This document shows positions 32,536-40,684 of a DNA stretch of 64,000 nt, piece by piece. Within the stretch, counting starts at the first letter, position 1, and each line of letters starts with the position of its first letter. The notes under the pieces were generated by a model. That model had not been told where the DNA came from. It made no database searches and saw only the letters and a list, made by a program, of their open reading frames with translations. The stretch spans positions 744,001 to 808,000 of the forward strand of contig NZ_CP182947.1 of the NCBI RefSeq assembly GCF_048320135.1, given 5' to 3'. This stretch comes from Ideonella_A sakaiensis_A (GTDB lineage Bacteria; Pseudomonadota; Gammaproteobacteria; Burkholderiales; Burkholderiaceae_C). The position numbers were made by a program, and so were the translations under genes.

Positions 32536-33191
32536 TCGAGCACATAACCCAGCCCGCGCAGCGTCGTGATCTGCACCGGGCTGTTGGCCAGCCGCTTGCG
32601 CAGACGGTGCACCAGCACCTCGATCGCTTCCGGGCTGACATCCTGCTCGTCGGAAAAGACCCGCTCGAGGATCTCGGGTTTCGACAAGGGCTCCCCGCTG
32701 CGCTGGATCAGCGCCCGCAGCACGCCGTGTTCGCGCGGCGTCAGGTTCAGCGTCTCGTGCGCGAGCGTGAACTGCTTGGTCGCCGAGTCGTAGTTCAGCG
32801 GCCCGCAGGCAAAGCGTGGATGGTCGGTGCCGCGTGCGCGCCGGATCAACGCGACCAGCCGCGCCTCGAGTTCGGCCAGCTCGAACGGTTTGGCAAGAAA
32901 ATCGTCGGCGCCGCCATGCAGGCTGTTGACGCGCTCGATCAGCGAATCGCGGGCGGTCAGGATCAGCACCGGAAGCCGTTCGCCGGCATCGCGCAGATCG
33001 CTGAGGATGTCGTGGCCGCCGATGCCGGGCAGGCCGAGGTCGAGGATCAGCGCGTCGTAGCGCGTCGCCTTGATCGAGCGCCGAACCATCCGGCCGTCGT
33101 CGACCCAGTCGACCTGGAAACCGGCCTGCTCGAGCGCCCGCACCAGCCAGCTGGCCAGTTCCTTTTCATCCTCGGCGAGCAGGATGCGCAT
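32523..33191 (-). CDS. tctD: TctD-like OmpR-family response regulator
   Basis: 222 residues: a receiver domain with acidic pocket E7/D8, phosphoacceptor D51 (LILDLGLPGIGG), T/S in LILTARDS, and K in DDFLAKPF. The C-terminal winged helix has LNLTPREHGVLRALIQRSGEPLSKPEILERVF and VHRLRKRLANSPVQITTLRGLGYVLE. It would activate the downstream tctCBA genes and possibly the ATP-citrate-lyase-like pair. It begins only 9 bp after the liuE stop, so it may be partly transcribed with the leucine genes. Confidence 0.93.
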   Translation of the reverse strand: MRILLAEDEKELASWLVRALEQAGFQVDWVDDGRMVRRSIKATRYDALILDLGLPGIGGHDILSDLRDAGERLPVLILTARDSLIERVNSLHGGADDFLAKPFELAELEARLVALIRRARGTDHPRFACGPLNYDSATKQFTLAHETLNLTPREHGVLRALIQRSGEPLSKPEILERVFSDEQDVSPEAIEVLVHRLRKRLANSPVQITTLRGLGYVLECAD

Positions 33192-33200
33192 CGTCGCCGG

Positions 33201-34118
33201 TCAGCCGGCCCTTTTTGCCAGCACCGCCCGCGCGACGCGTGAGCCGTTCGGCTGGCCGAGCACGCCGCGGATGAAGGTGCCGGCGTCGATCAGCCGGTCG
33301 AGGTCGACGCCGGTCTCGATGCCGAGGCCGTGCAACAGGAAAACGACATCCTCGGTCGCGACATTGCCGGTTGCACCTTTTGCATACGGGCAGCCGCCGA
33401 GGCCGGAGACGCTGGTGTCGAAGGTCGCGATGCCGAGTTCGAGGCTGGCCATGATGTTGGCCAGCGCCATGCCGTAGGTATCGTGGAAATGGCCGCTGAC
33501 CTCTTCGAGCGGATAGTGTTCGAGCGCCGCCTCGAGCGCCGCCTGCACCCTGTGCGGCGTGCCGACGCCGATGGTGTCGGCAACGCCGACATGGTCAACG
33601 CCGATCTGCTTCATCAGCTTCGCGACCAGACCGACCCGTTCCGGTGCGATCTCGCCTTCATACGGGCAGCCGACCGAACACGAGATCGCGCCGCGCACCT
33701 TGATGCCGGCGGCCCGCGCCGCTTCGGTGACCGGCGCGAAACGTTCGATCGATTCGGCGATCGAGCAGTTGATGTTGCGCTGGTTGAAAGCCTCGCTGGC
33801 GGCGCTGAAGACGACGATCTCGTCGGGCCGGGTCGCGAGCGCCGCCTCGAACCCCTTCAGGTTCGGCGTCAGCACCGAATAACGCACGCCGGGCTGCCGC
33901 TCGATGCCTTCCATCACCGCGCTGTTGTCGGCCATCTGCGGTACCCATTTCGGGCTGACGAAGCTGGTGGTCTCGATCTCGTGCAGGCCGGCCGCCTGCA
34001 GCCGGTGCACCAGCTCGATCTTGTCGCCGGTCGATACCGGCTGCTTCTCGTTCTGCAGGCCGTCGCGCGGGCCGACGTCGACCAGCTTGACGCGCTGCGG
34101 CAGCTTGTTCCGACCCAT
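33201..34118 (-). CDS. liuE: Hydroxymethylglutaryl-CoA lyase
   Basis: 305 residues, a TIM-barrel HMG-CoA lyase. Active-site regions are intact: KLVDVGPRDGLQNEKQPV, TSFVSPKWVPQMAD, SCSVGCPYEGE, the metal-ligand SGHFHDTYGMALAN, and the signature SVSGLGGCPYAKGATGNVATEDV with the catalytic loop Cys. It cleaves HMG-CoA to acetyl-CoA and acetoacetate, the last step of leucine degradation. The ATG at 34118 shares a base with the liuD stop (TGATG). Confidence 0.95.
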   Translation of the reverse strand: MGRNKLPQRVKLVDVGPRDGLQNEKQPVSTGDKIELVHRLQAAGLHEIETTSFVSPKWVPQMADNSAVMEGIERQPGVRYSVLTPNLKGFEAALATRPDEIVVFSAASEAFNQRNINCSIAESIERFAPVTEAARAAGIKVRGAISCSVGCPYEGEIAPERVGLVAKLMKQIGVDHVGVADTIGVGTPHRVQAALEAALEHYPLEEVSGHFHDTYGMALANIMASLELGIATFDTSVSGLGGCPYAKGATGNVATEDVVFLLHGLGIETGVDLDRLIDAGTFIRGVLGQPNGSRVARAVLAKRAG

Positions 34119-36169
34119 CACGACACTCCTTCCAGACGCAGCAATTCGGCGCCTTCGGTGACCTGGTCACCAACCGCATACAGCAGTTCGGCAACGACGC
34201 CGTCGCGCGGCGCGGCCAGCGTATGTTCCATCTTCATCGCCTCCATCACCGCCAGCGGCTGGCCGGCTTTCACGTTGTCGCCGGCCTTGACCATCAGCGA
34301 GATCACCTTGCCGGGCATCGGCGCGGTCAGCCGGCCGCCCTCGCCTGCGCCATCGGCGGCATGCGCAATCGGATCGAAGTCCTGCAGTTCGATCTCGCCG
34401 GCATTGCCGAACACCGCGAGCTTCTCGCCATCGGCATAAACCGTCAATCGATGACGCTCGTCGCCGAGCGATACATCGTGGCGGCCCGCACCAAGCGATC
34501 GTGCCGAGAATTTCCAGCTGTGCGAATCGGCGCCTGCAGCGCCAAGGCCCATGCCCAGGCGCAGCCCGCCGCCGTGCAACCGCTCCAGCGTCGCCAGGTG
34601 ATGCGTCTTGTCGATCAGCAGGTCGAAACGGCGCCGCGCACCGCGGTGGATGCGCCAGCCGTCACGCCGCGACCAGGGGTCGCTGTCTTCGAGTGCCCCC
34701 TCCTGCTGCAGCGCATGCGCGGCGACACCGGCAGCGGCCAGCTCGAGCGGCAGGCCCGGCACGCCGAACAGCGCCTCGCGTTCGCGCTCGATCAATGCGG
34801 TATCGAGATTGGCCTTGCTGAACGACTCGCTGCGCACGACGCGGCCGAGAAACGAGACATTGGTCGACAGCCCGACGATGTGGGTCTGCCGCAGTGCCGC
34901 ATCGAGCCGGGCCAGCGCCTGCTCGCGGTCGGCGCCCCAGACGATCAGCTTCGCGATCATCGAGTCGTAGTGCGGGCTGATCTCGTCGCCTTCGCGGGCG
35001 CCGGCATCGACACGCACCGGCGCGGGGTCGTGGAAGTCGTTGCCGTCGGCATTGCGCTGGAAATCGACGTGGTCGGGCCAGCGCAGCACCTTCAGCGTGC
35101 CGGTGGCCGGCAGGAAATTGGCGTCGGGGTTTTCGGCGCAGATGCGCGCCTCGATCGCGTGGCCGTGGATCTTGAGCTCGTCCTGCAGTGCCGGCAGCCG
35201 TTCGCCGGAGGCGACGCGCAGCTGCCATTCGACGAGGTCGTGGCCGGTGATCGCCTCGGTGACCGGATGCTCGACCTGCAGCCGGGTATTCATCTCCATG
35301 AAATAGAAGCGGATGTCACCATCGTCGCGCTGTTCGGCGATGAACTCGACGGTGCCGGCGCCGACATATCCGACCGCCTTCGCCGCGGCCACCGCCGCGG
35401 CGCCCATCTCGGCACGGCGCTCGGCGCTCATGCCCGGCGCTGGCGCCTCCTCGAGCACCTTCTGATGGCGGCGCTGCACCGAGCAGTCGCGTTCGAACAG
35501 GTGGACGATGTTGCCGTGGCTGTCACCAAAGACCTGGATCTCGATATGCCGCGGCTTTGTCACGTAGCGTTCGACCAGCACATGGTCGTCGCCGAAGCTG
35601 GCCTGCGCCTCGCGCTGGCACGAAGCGAGCGAAGACGCAAAATCCTCGGCCTTGTCGACGCGGCGCATGCCGCGACCACCGCCCCCGGCACTGGCCTTGA
35701 TCAGCACCGGAAAACCGATCCGCTCGGCTTCGCGCTGCAGCAGCGCCGGATCGTTGTCGCGGCCGTGATAACCCGGCACCAGCGGCACGCCGGCCTTGTC
35801 CATCAGTTCCTTCGCGGCCGACTTGCTGCCCATCGCGGCGATCGCATCGGCCGGCGGGCCGATGAAGACGAGGCCGGCATCGCCACAGGCGCGCGCGAAA
35901 TCCTCGTTCTCGCTGAGAAAGCCGTAACCCGGATGGATCGCCTGTGCACCGGTGGCCTTCGCCGCATCGAGGATGCGCTGCCACTGCAGATAACTGTCCT
36001 TCGCCGCATTGCCGCCGACATGCACCGCCTCGTCGCAGGCATGGACATGTTGTGCATTCGCGTCGGCATCGGAATAGACCGCAACGGTCTTGACGCCGAG
36101 GCGACGTGCGGTCTTCGCGACGCGGCACGCGATCTCACCTCTGTTCGCGATCAGTATCTTGTCAAACAT
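34118..36169 (-). CDS. liuD: Methylcrotonyl-CoA carboxylase, biotin-containing alpha subunit
   Basis: 683 residues. The biotin carboxylase domain (1-450) starts MFDKILIANRGEIACRV and has ATP-grasp loop KASAGGGGRGMRRV, HIEIQVFGDSHGN, ERDCSVQRRHQKVLEEAP and FMEMNTRLQVEHPVTEAITGHDLVEWQL. The C-terminal biotinyl domain carries VMEAMKMEHTLAAPRDG, where the Lys of MKM is biotinylated. With liuB it carboxylates 3-methylcrotonyl-CoA using ATP and bicarbonate. It is separated from liuB by a REP-like hairpin pair. Confidence 0.95.
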   Translation of the reverse strand: MFDKILIANRGEIACRVAKTARRLGVKTVAVYSDADANAQHVHACDEAVHVGGNAAKDSYLQWQRILDAAKATGAQAIHPGYGFLSENEDFARACGDAGLVFIGPPADAIAAMGSKSAAKELMDKAGVPLVPGYHGRDNDPALLQREAERIGFPVLIKASAGGGGRGMRRVDKAEDFASSLASCQREAQASFGDDHVLVERYVTKPRHIEIQVFGDSHGNIVHLFERDCSVQRRHQKVLEEAPAPGMSAERRAEMGAAAVAAAKAVGYVGAGTVEFIAEQRDDGDIRFYFMEMNTRLQVEHPVTEAITGHDLVEWQLRVASGERLPALQDELKIHGHAIEARICAENPDANFLPATGTLKVLRWPDHVDFQRNADGNDFHDPAPVRVDAGAREGDEISPHYDSMIAKLIVWGADREQALARLDAALRQTHIVGLSTNVSFLGRVVRSESFSKANLDTALIEREREALFGVPGLPLELAAAGVAAHALQQEGALEDSDPWSRRDGWRIHRGARRRFDLLIDKTHHLATLERLHGGGLRLGMGLGAAGADSHSWKFSARSLGAGRHDVSLGDERHRLTVYADGEKLAVFGNAGEIELQDFDPIAHAADGAGEGGRLTAPMPGKVISLMVKAGDNVKAGQPLAVMEAMKMEHTLAAPRDGVVAELLYAVGDQVTEGAELLRLEGVS

Positions 36170-36187
36170 GGGCTTGCTCTCGAAATG

Positions 36188-36263
36188 GTGGGAGGGGCTT
36201 CAGCCCCGATTCGGGATGGAGGCCGGATCGCAGCCGATCAATCGGGGCTGAAGCCCCTCCTAC
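36188..36263. repeat. REP-like inverted pair 1 (liuB-liuD spacer)
   Basis: Left arm 36188-36211 (GTGGGAGGGGCTTCAGCCCC..) and right arm 36240-36263 (..GGGGCTGAAGCCCCTCCTAC) are near-perfect inverted copies about 28 bp apart. Each arm also folds on itself through GGGGCTTCAGCCCC. This is the layout of REP elements arranged as a doublet (BIME/REPIN). A long stem at this point could protect upstream mRNA from 3' decay. Confidence 0.85.
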
Positions 36264-36297
36264 AGGCGCTGCGGCAACACCGTGCTTCTTCATCCGA

Positions 36298-37920
36298 TCA
36301 CATCCGGAAGATGCCGAATTTCGCATCGGGGATCGGCGCATTCAGGCTTGCCGACAGGCCGAGCGCGAGCACGCGGCGCGTATCGGCCGGGTCGATCACA
36401 CCGTCGTCCCACAAGCGCGCGCTGGCGTAATACGGGTGGCCCTGCACCTCGTACTGCTTCAGGATCGGCGCCTTGAAGGCGGCCTCCTCTTCGGCGCTCC
36501 ACTGGCCGCCCTTCAGTTCGATGCCATCGCGCTTGACGGTGGCGAGCACGCCGGCCGCCTGCTCGCCGCCCATCACGCTGATCCGTGCATTCGGCCACAT
36601 CCACAGGAAACGCGGCGAATAGGCGCGACCGCACATCCCGTAGTTGCCGGCGCCGAAGCTGCCGCCGATGATGATCGTGAACTTCGGCACATTGGCGCAG
36701 GCCACCGCGGTCACCATCTTCGCGCCGGCGCGGGCGATGCCCTCGTTTTCGTATTTGCGGCCGACCATGAAGCCGGTGATGTTCTGCAGGAAAACCAGCG
36801 GGATCTTGCGCTGGCAGCACAGTTCGATGAAGTGCGCGCCCTTGTTCGCGCTTTCGGCGAACAGGATGCCGTTGTTCGCGAGGATGCCGACCGGCATGCC
36901 TTCGATGTGCGCAAAACCGCAGACCAGCGTCGTGCCGTAGCGCGCCTTGAACTCGTCGAACTCGCTGCCATCGACGACGCGGGCGATCACCTCGCGCACA
37001 TCGAAGGGCTTGCGGGTATCGACCGGGATCACCGACTGCAATTCCTCGGCCGGATAGGCCGGTGGCTGCGGCTCGCGCAGTGCCATGCCGTGGTGCTTGC
37101 TGCGGTTCAGGTGGCCGACGACTTCACGCGCCAGCGCCAGCGCATGCATGTCGTTTTCGGCCAGATGGTCGGCGACGCCGGACAGCCGGGTGTGCACGTC
37201 GCCGCCGCCGAGGTCTTCGGCGCTGACGACCTCGCCGGTGGCCGCCTTCACGAGCGGCGGCCCGCCGAGAAAAATCGTGCCCTGGTTCTTCACGATGATG
37301 GTCTCGTCGCTCATTGCCGGCACGTAGGCTCCGCCGGCGGTGCACGAACCCATCACGACGGCGATCTGCGGGATGCCGGCCGCACTCATCGTCGCCTGGT
37401 TGTAGAAGATGCGGCCGAAATGGTCACGGTCCGGAAAGACGTCGTCCTGGTTCGGCAGGTTCGCACCACCCGAATCGACGAGGTAGACACACGGCAGCCG
37501 GTTCTGCTGCGCGATTTCCTGCGCACGCAGGTGCTTCTTCACCGTCATCGGGTAATAGGTGCCACCCTTGACCGTCGCATCGTTGCAGACGATCACGCAC
37601 TCGACACCGGCAACGCGGCCGATGCCTGCAACCATGCCGGCGGCCGGCGCGGCATCGCTGCCGTCCTTCTCCGGATACATGCCGAGCGCAGCGAGCGGCG
37701 CGATCTCGAGAAACGGCGTATCCGGATCGAGCAGCATCTCGACCCGATCGCGCGGCAGCAGCTTGCCGCGCGACAAATGCTTTGCGCGCGCTGCCTCACC
37801 ACCACCCTCGGCGATCTTCGCGAGCTTCGCATTCAGGTCGTCGACCAGTGCGCGCATTGCCGCGGCATTGGCCTTCGATTCCTCGGACCGGGGGTTCAGT
37901 TTGGATTTGATCAATGCCAT
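36298..37920 (-). CDS. liuB: Methylcrotonyl-CoA carboxylase, carboxyltransferase beta subunit
   Basis: 540 residues of the acyl-CoA carboxyltransferase family with two crotonase-like domains. LVDSGGANLPNQDDVFPDRDHFGRIFYNQATMSAAGIPQIAVVMGSCTAGGAYVPAMSDETIIVKNQGTIFLGGPPLVKAATGEVV is diagnostic for the methylcrotonyl-CoA branch. The C-terminal half has VGILANNGILFAESANKGAHFIELC and FGAGNYGMCGRAYSPRFLWMWPNARISVMGGEQAAGVL. It transfers CO2 from biotin on LiuD to methylcrotonyl-CoA. Flanked on both sides by REP-like hairpin pairs. Confidence 0.96.
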   Translation of the reverse strand: MALIKSKLNPRSEESKANAAAMRALVDDLNAKLAKIAEGGGEAARAKHLSRGKLLPRDRVEMLLDPDTPFLEIAPLAALGMYPEKDGSDAAPAAGMVAGIGRVAGVECVIVCNDATVKGGTYYPMTVKKHLRAQEIAQQNRLPCVYLVDSGGANLPNQDDVFPDRDHFGRIFYNQATMSAAGIPQIAVVMGSCTAGGAYVPAMSDETIIVKNQGTIFLGGPPLVKAATGEVVSAEDLGGGDVHTRLSGVADHLAENDMHALALAREVVGHLNRSKHHGMALREPQPPAYPAEELQSVIPVDTRKPFDVREVIARVVDGSEFDEFKARYGTTLVCGFAHIEGMPVGILANNGILFAESANKGAHFIELCCQRKIPLVFLQNITGFMVGRKYENEGIARAGAKMVTAVACANVPKFTIIIGGSFGAGNYGMCGRAYSPRFLWMWPNARISVMGGEQAAGVLATVKRDGIELKGGQWSAEEEAAFKAPILKQYEVQGHPYYASARLWDDGVIDPADTRRVLALGLSASLNAPIPDAKFGIFRM

Positions 37921-37965
37921 ATCAATGCGCCACCGGCGGAGGGCGGCAAGGGCCAACAAATATCT

Positions 37966-38034
37966 GTGGGAGGGGCTTCAGCCCCGCTTTGATGGTGTGG
38001 CAGCAGCCCGAATCGGGGCTGAAGCCCCTCCCAC
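37966..38034. repeat. REP-like inverted pair 2 (liuA-liuB spacer)
   Basis: Left arm GTGGGAGGGGCTTCAGCCCCG (37966-37986) and right arm CGGGGCTGAAGCCCCTCCCAC (38014-38034) are perfect inverted copies, 27 bp apart. Same sequence family as the pair at 36188-36263, differing mainly in the loop. No REP-associated tyrosine transposase (RAYT) is in the window. Confidence 0.88.
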
Positions 38035-38076
38035 AATGCAGGTCTCGAGCGCCGTTCGAATTCGCAGCGGCGGTGG

Positions 38077-39249
38077 TCAGCATGTCTCAGCGAACAGCTC
38101 GCGGCCGATCAGCATGCGGCGGATCTCGCTGGTGCCCGCACCGATCTCGTACAGCTTGGCATCGCGCCACAGCCGCCCGGTCGGGTACTCGTTCGTATAG
38201 CCGACGCCACCCAGCGCCTGGATCGCCTCGCCGGCCATCCAGGTCGCCTTCTCGGCGGTGTAGAGGATCACGCCGGCGGCGTCCTTGCGCAGCGTGCGTG
38301 AGTGGTCGCCGCGGTCGCAGGCCTGGGCCACCGCATAACCGTAGGCGCGGCAGGCCTGGAAGGTCGAATACATGTCGGCAATCTTGCCCTGCATCAGCTG
38401 GAACTCGCCGATGCTCTGGCCGAACTGCTTGCGCTCGTGGACGAAGGGCACGACGACATCGAGGCAGGCCGCCATGATGCCGAGCGGCCCGCCCGACAAC
38501 ACGATGCGCTCGTAGTCGAGGCCGCTCATCAGCACTTTCGCGCCGTTGCCTTCGCCGCCGAGCACGTTTTCTGCCGGCACCTCGCAGTTGTCGAAAAACA
38601 GCGGGAAGGTATTCGAGCCGCGCATGCCGAGCTTGTCGAGGTGCTGGCCGGCGCTGAAGCCCTTGAAGCCTTTCTCGATCAGGAACGCGGTCATGCCGCG
38701 TGCGCCCATCTGCGGCTCGGTCTTTGCATACACCACCAGCGTATCGGCATCGCCGCCGTTGGTGATCCACATCTTGCTGCCGTTCAGCAGATAGTGGTCG
38801 CCCTTCTTCTCGGCGCGCAGCTTCATGCTGACGACGTCGGAACCGGCGCCGGGCTCGCTCATCGCGAGCGCGCCGACATGTTCGCCGCTGATCAGCTTCG
38901 GCAGGTATTTGCGCTTCTGCTCAGGCGTGCCGTTGCGGTTGATCTGATTCACGCAGAGGTTGGAATGGGCGCCATAGGACAGGCCGACCGATGCGCTGGC
39001 GCGGCTGATTTCCTCCATCGCGACCATGTGCGCGACATATCCAAGGCCGGTGCCGCCGTCCTCCTCCGACACCGTCAGACCCATCACGCCGAGTTCGCCG
39101 AGCTTGGCCCACAGGTCGGCCGGGAACTCGTTGGCGCGGTCGATCTCGGCGGCGCGCGGCGCGATCTCGTTCTGCGCGAAGTTGCGGACGGCGTCGCGCA
39201 ATGCGGCGATGTCGTCGCCGAGCGGAAAGCTGAAAGTCGATTCGAACAC
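38077..39249 (-). CDS. liuA: Isovaleryl-CoA dehydrogenase
   Basis: 390 residues of the acyl-CoA dehydrogenase family. SYGAHSNLCVNQINRNGTPEQKRKYLPKLISGEHVGALAMSEPGAGSDV and KMWITNGGDADTLVVYAKT are typical. The catalytic Glu sits in GLDYERIVLSGGPLG, the isovaleryl-CoA-specific position, rather than the C-terminal position of short-chain enzymes. It oxidises isovaleryl-CoA to methylcrotonyl-CoA and passes electrons to ETF. GTG 39249 is chosen because a perfect AGGAGG lies four bases upstream; a TTG at 39282 would sit within the operator palindrome. Confidence 0.95.
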   Translation of the reverse strand: MFESTFSFPLGDDIAALRDAVRNFAQNEIAPRAAEIDRANEFPADLWAKLGELGVMGLTVSEEDGGTGLGYVAHMVAMEEISRASASVGLSYGAHSNLCVNQINRNGTPEQKRKYLPKLISGEHVGALAMSEPGAGSDVVSMKLRAEKKGDHYLLNGSKMWITNGGDADTLVVYAKTEPQMGARGMTAFLIEKGFKGFSAGQHLDKLGMRGSNTFPLFFDNCEVPAENVLGGEGNGAKVLMSGLDYERIVLSGGPLGIMAACLDVVVPFVHERKQFGQSIGEFQLMQGKIADMYSTFQACRAYGYAVAQACDRGDHSRTLRKDAAGVILYTAEKATWMAGEAIQALGGVGYTNEYPTGRLWRDAKLYEIGAGTSEIRRMLIGRELFAETC

Positions 39250-39267
39250 GCGGCCTCCTGACAATGT

Positions 39268-39282
39268 TTGAGCAACGCTCAA
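39268..39282. promoter_or_regulatory. Palindromic operator candidate upstream of liuA
   Basis: TTGAGC-AAC-GCTCAA is a perfect six-base inverted repeat, 19 bp upstream of the liuA start codon and close to an AT-rich ACTATATAGG stretch. It is a likely binding site for the divergently encoded TetR regulator. A related sequence lies at 39370-39384. Confidence 0.6.
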
Positions 39283-39369
39283 CTATATAGGACCGAACCA
39301 CTTTTAGCCAGTTTGTCTGTGCGAGATGACCAGGTAATTACCCTAGTCGCAAGGCTAGGCCCACTATTC

Positions 39370-39384
39370 TTGAGTAAACTTCAA
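39370..39384. promoter_or_regulatory. Second operator-like palindrome before the TetR gene
   Basis: TTGAGTAAACTTCAA matches the site at 39268-39282 at 11 of 15 positions and keeps the TTGA...TCAA arms. It ends three bases before the regulator ATG at 39388, where binding would block the gene's own expression. Together the two sites suggest control of both divergent promoters by one regulator. Confidence 0.5.
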
Positions 39385-39387
39385 CTC

Positions 39388-40122
39388 ATGCCCGACACCC
39401 CGTTGTCAGACCCGCCGCCCCGCGCCCGCCGCGCCGCGGCCAGCGCGAAGAGCGAGCAGCGCATCCGCGACATTCTGCGCGTCGCCCGCGAGGTGCTCGC
39501 CGAGCAAGGCTACGAGCGGGCGACGACGATCGAGATCGCGCAGCGGCTCGGCATTTCCGAAGCCACCGTCTTCACCTATTTCAGCGGCAAGCGCGAGCTG
39601 TGCGTGCGGGTGATCGGCGACTGGTACGACGAGATCATTGCGGCGATCGAGGCCGGCATGCCGACCGACCAGCCGGTGCGCGCGCAGCTCGATTTCTTCA
39701 TTCACACCCACCTGCGGCTGTTTTTGATCCAGGGCACCGGCTTGTGCGCGCTGGTGCTGTCCGAAGGGCGCAGCAAGGGGCAGGCGCTCGGCGACAGCCT
39801 GCTGCCGCTGCAGCGGCGCTATACCGCGCCGCTGATGGCGCTGCTGGCGCGCGGCCAGGCGAATGGCGAAATCCGAAGCGACCTGTCGCTGCGGCTACTG
39901 CGCCACCTGGTGCTCGGCCCGGCCGAACACCTGCTGTGGGAGGTCATTTCACACGACCGCGCTGCCGAGCCGGCACTCGATCTCGAGGCAACCTCGCGCA
40001 GCCTGGTCGATGTAGTGTGGAGCGCGATCGCCGCGCCGGGCAGCGAACTGGCCGCGTTGCGACGGATGCGAGACGAGGTGGCAGCGGCATTGCGCGGCGC
40101 CGATCACGACGAGCGCAACTAG
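39388..40122 (+). CDS. TetR/AcrR-family transcriptional regulator, probably of the liu genes
   Basis: 244 residues. The N-terminal TetR helix-turn-helix reads EQRIRDILRVAREVLAEQGYERATTIEIAQRLGISEATVFTYFSGKRELCVRVI, with recognition helix around ISEATVFTYF. The C-terminal ligand-binding domain is helical. In betaproteobacteria liu clusters are often controlled by a TetR protein rather than the MerR-type LiuR of Pseudomonas; divergent placement and two palindromes support this here. The inducer is plausibly a branched acyl-CoA. ATG 39388. Confidence 0.85.
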   Translation: MPDTPLSDPPPRARRAAASAKSEQRIRDILRVAREVLAEQGYERATTIEIAQRLGISEATVFTYFSGKRELCVRVIGDWYDEIIAAIEAGMPTDQPVRAQLDFFIHTHLRLFLIQGTGLCALVLSEGRSKGQALGDSLLPLQRRYTAPLMALLARGQANGEIRSDLSLRLLRHLVLGPAEHLLWEVISHDRAAEPALDLEATSRSLVDVVWSAIAAPGSELAALRRMRDEVAAALRGADHDERN

Positions 40123-40147
40123 TCACGCCCGCCGCAGCGCAGATGCT

Positions 40148-40627
40148 TCAGGCGCAGCGTTCGTCGTGCAGTTTCAGCAGTTGCGAACGCGCGCCCTGCA
40201 GGCAGCGGTAGATCGGCTGCTGCGCGGCGCAGCTGGTGACGAAATCCGCGCCGAGGCCGCCCTGTCCGGCCACGGTATCCGGCGACTCGCGCAGTGCACA
40301 GCCGTCGATGCGGGCGATCACCGAATCGAGGTAGGCAATCGCGAGGACCGGATGCGTTGCCGATTTGTCGAGCACGATGCCCAGTTGCACCTTCAGCATG
40401 TTGCGTTGCGCCGGACCGAGCACTTCGCTCGGTTGCAGGCGGTCGATCAGCACACGTGCTTCGTCGATGTGGTCGGCCAGCGTCGGCGGACCGGCCACGG
40501 CGGCGCCGGTTGGTTCGACGCCACCACCGGCCCCGGCCCGATCGGGCGTCGGTGCCGGCCCGGTGCCGGAGTCTGCCGACGCGCTGGCGCCAACGGCCGC
40601 TGCGCGGCGTGTCGCATTCGGATTCAT
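40148..40627 (-). CDS. Hypothetical protein with FNR-type upstream box
   Basis: 159 residues. The first 45 are low-complexity (Ala/Gly/Pro/Ser); the rest is a helical domain (LADHIDEARVLIDRLQPSEVLGPAQRNMLKVQLGIVLDKSATHPVLAIAYLDSVIARIDGC...) with cysteines at the C-terminal end. The helical part loosely recalls FIMAH-like domains, but I would not assign it. No signal peptide. AAAGGGG precedes ATG 40627. An exact copy of the hemerythrin-promoter FNR-type box lies 64 bp upstream (centre to start), a suitable spacing for activation. Confidence 0.65.
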   Translation of the reverse strand: MNPNATRRAAAVGASASADSGTGPAPTPDRAGAGGGVEPTGAAVAGPPTLADHIDEARVLIDRLQPSEVLGPAQRNMLKVQLGIVLDKSATHPVLAIAYLDSVIARIDGCALRESPDTVAGQGGLGADFVTSCAAQQPIYRCLQGARSQLLKLHDERCA

Positions 40628-40684
40628 CTGTGCCCCTTTGCAAGATTCGGCAAAAAGATTCTGCCGCCGCATGCCTGGGGCACC

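Noticed and set aside
27898..33191. Considered naming the imported substrate as citrate
   Set aside because: TctC/Bug specificity cannot be read from sequence and the enzyme's citrate-contacting His is replaced, so the substrate is left open.
34223..36430. 735-codon plus-strand frame opposite liuD
   Set aside because: Shadow of the biotin carboxylase gene, whose motifs are unmistakable on the minus strand.
36106..37992. 628-codon plus-strand frame opposite liuB
   Set aside because: Shadow frame; it also runs through both REP hairpins, which no real gene is likely to do.
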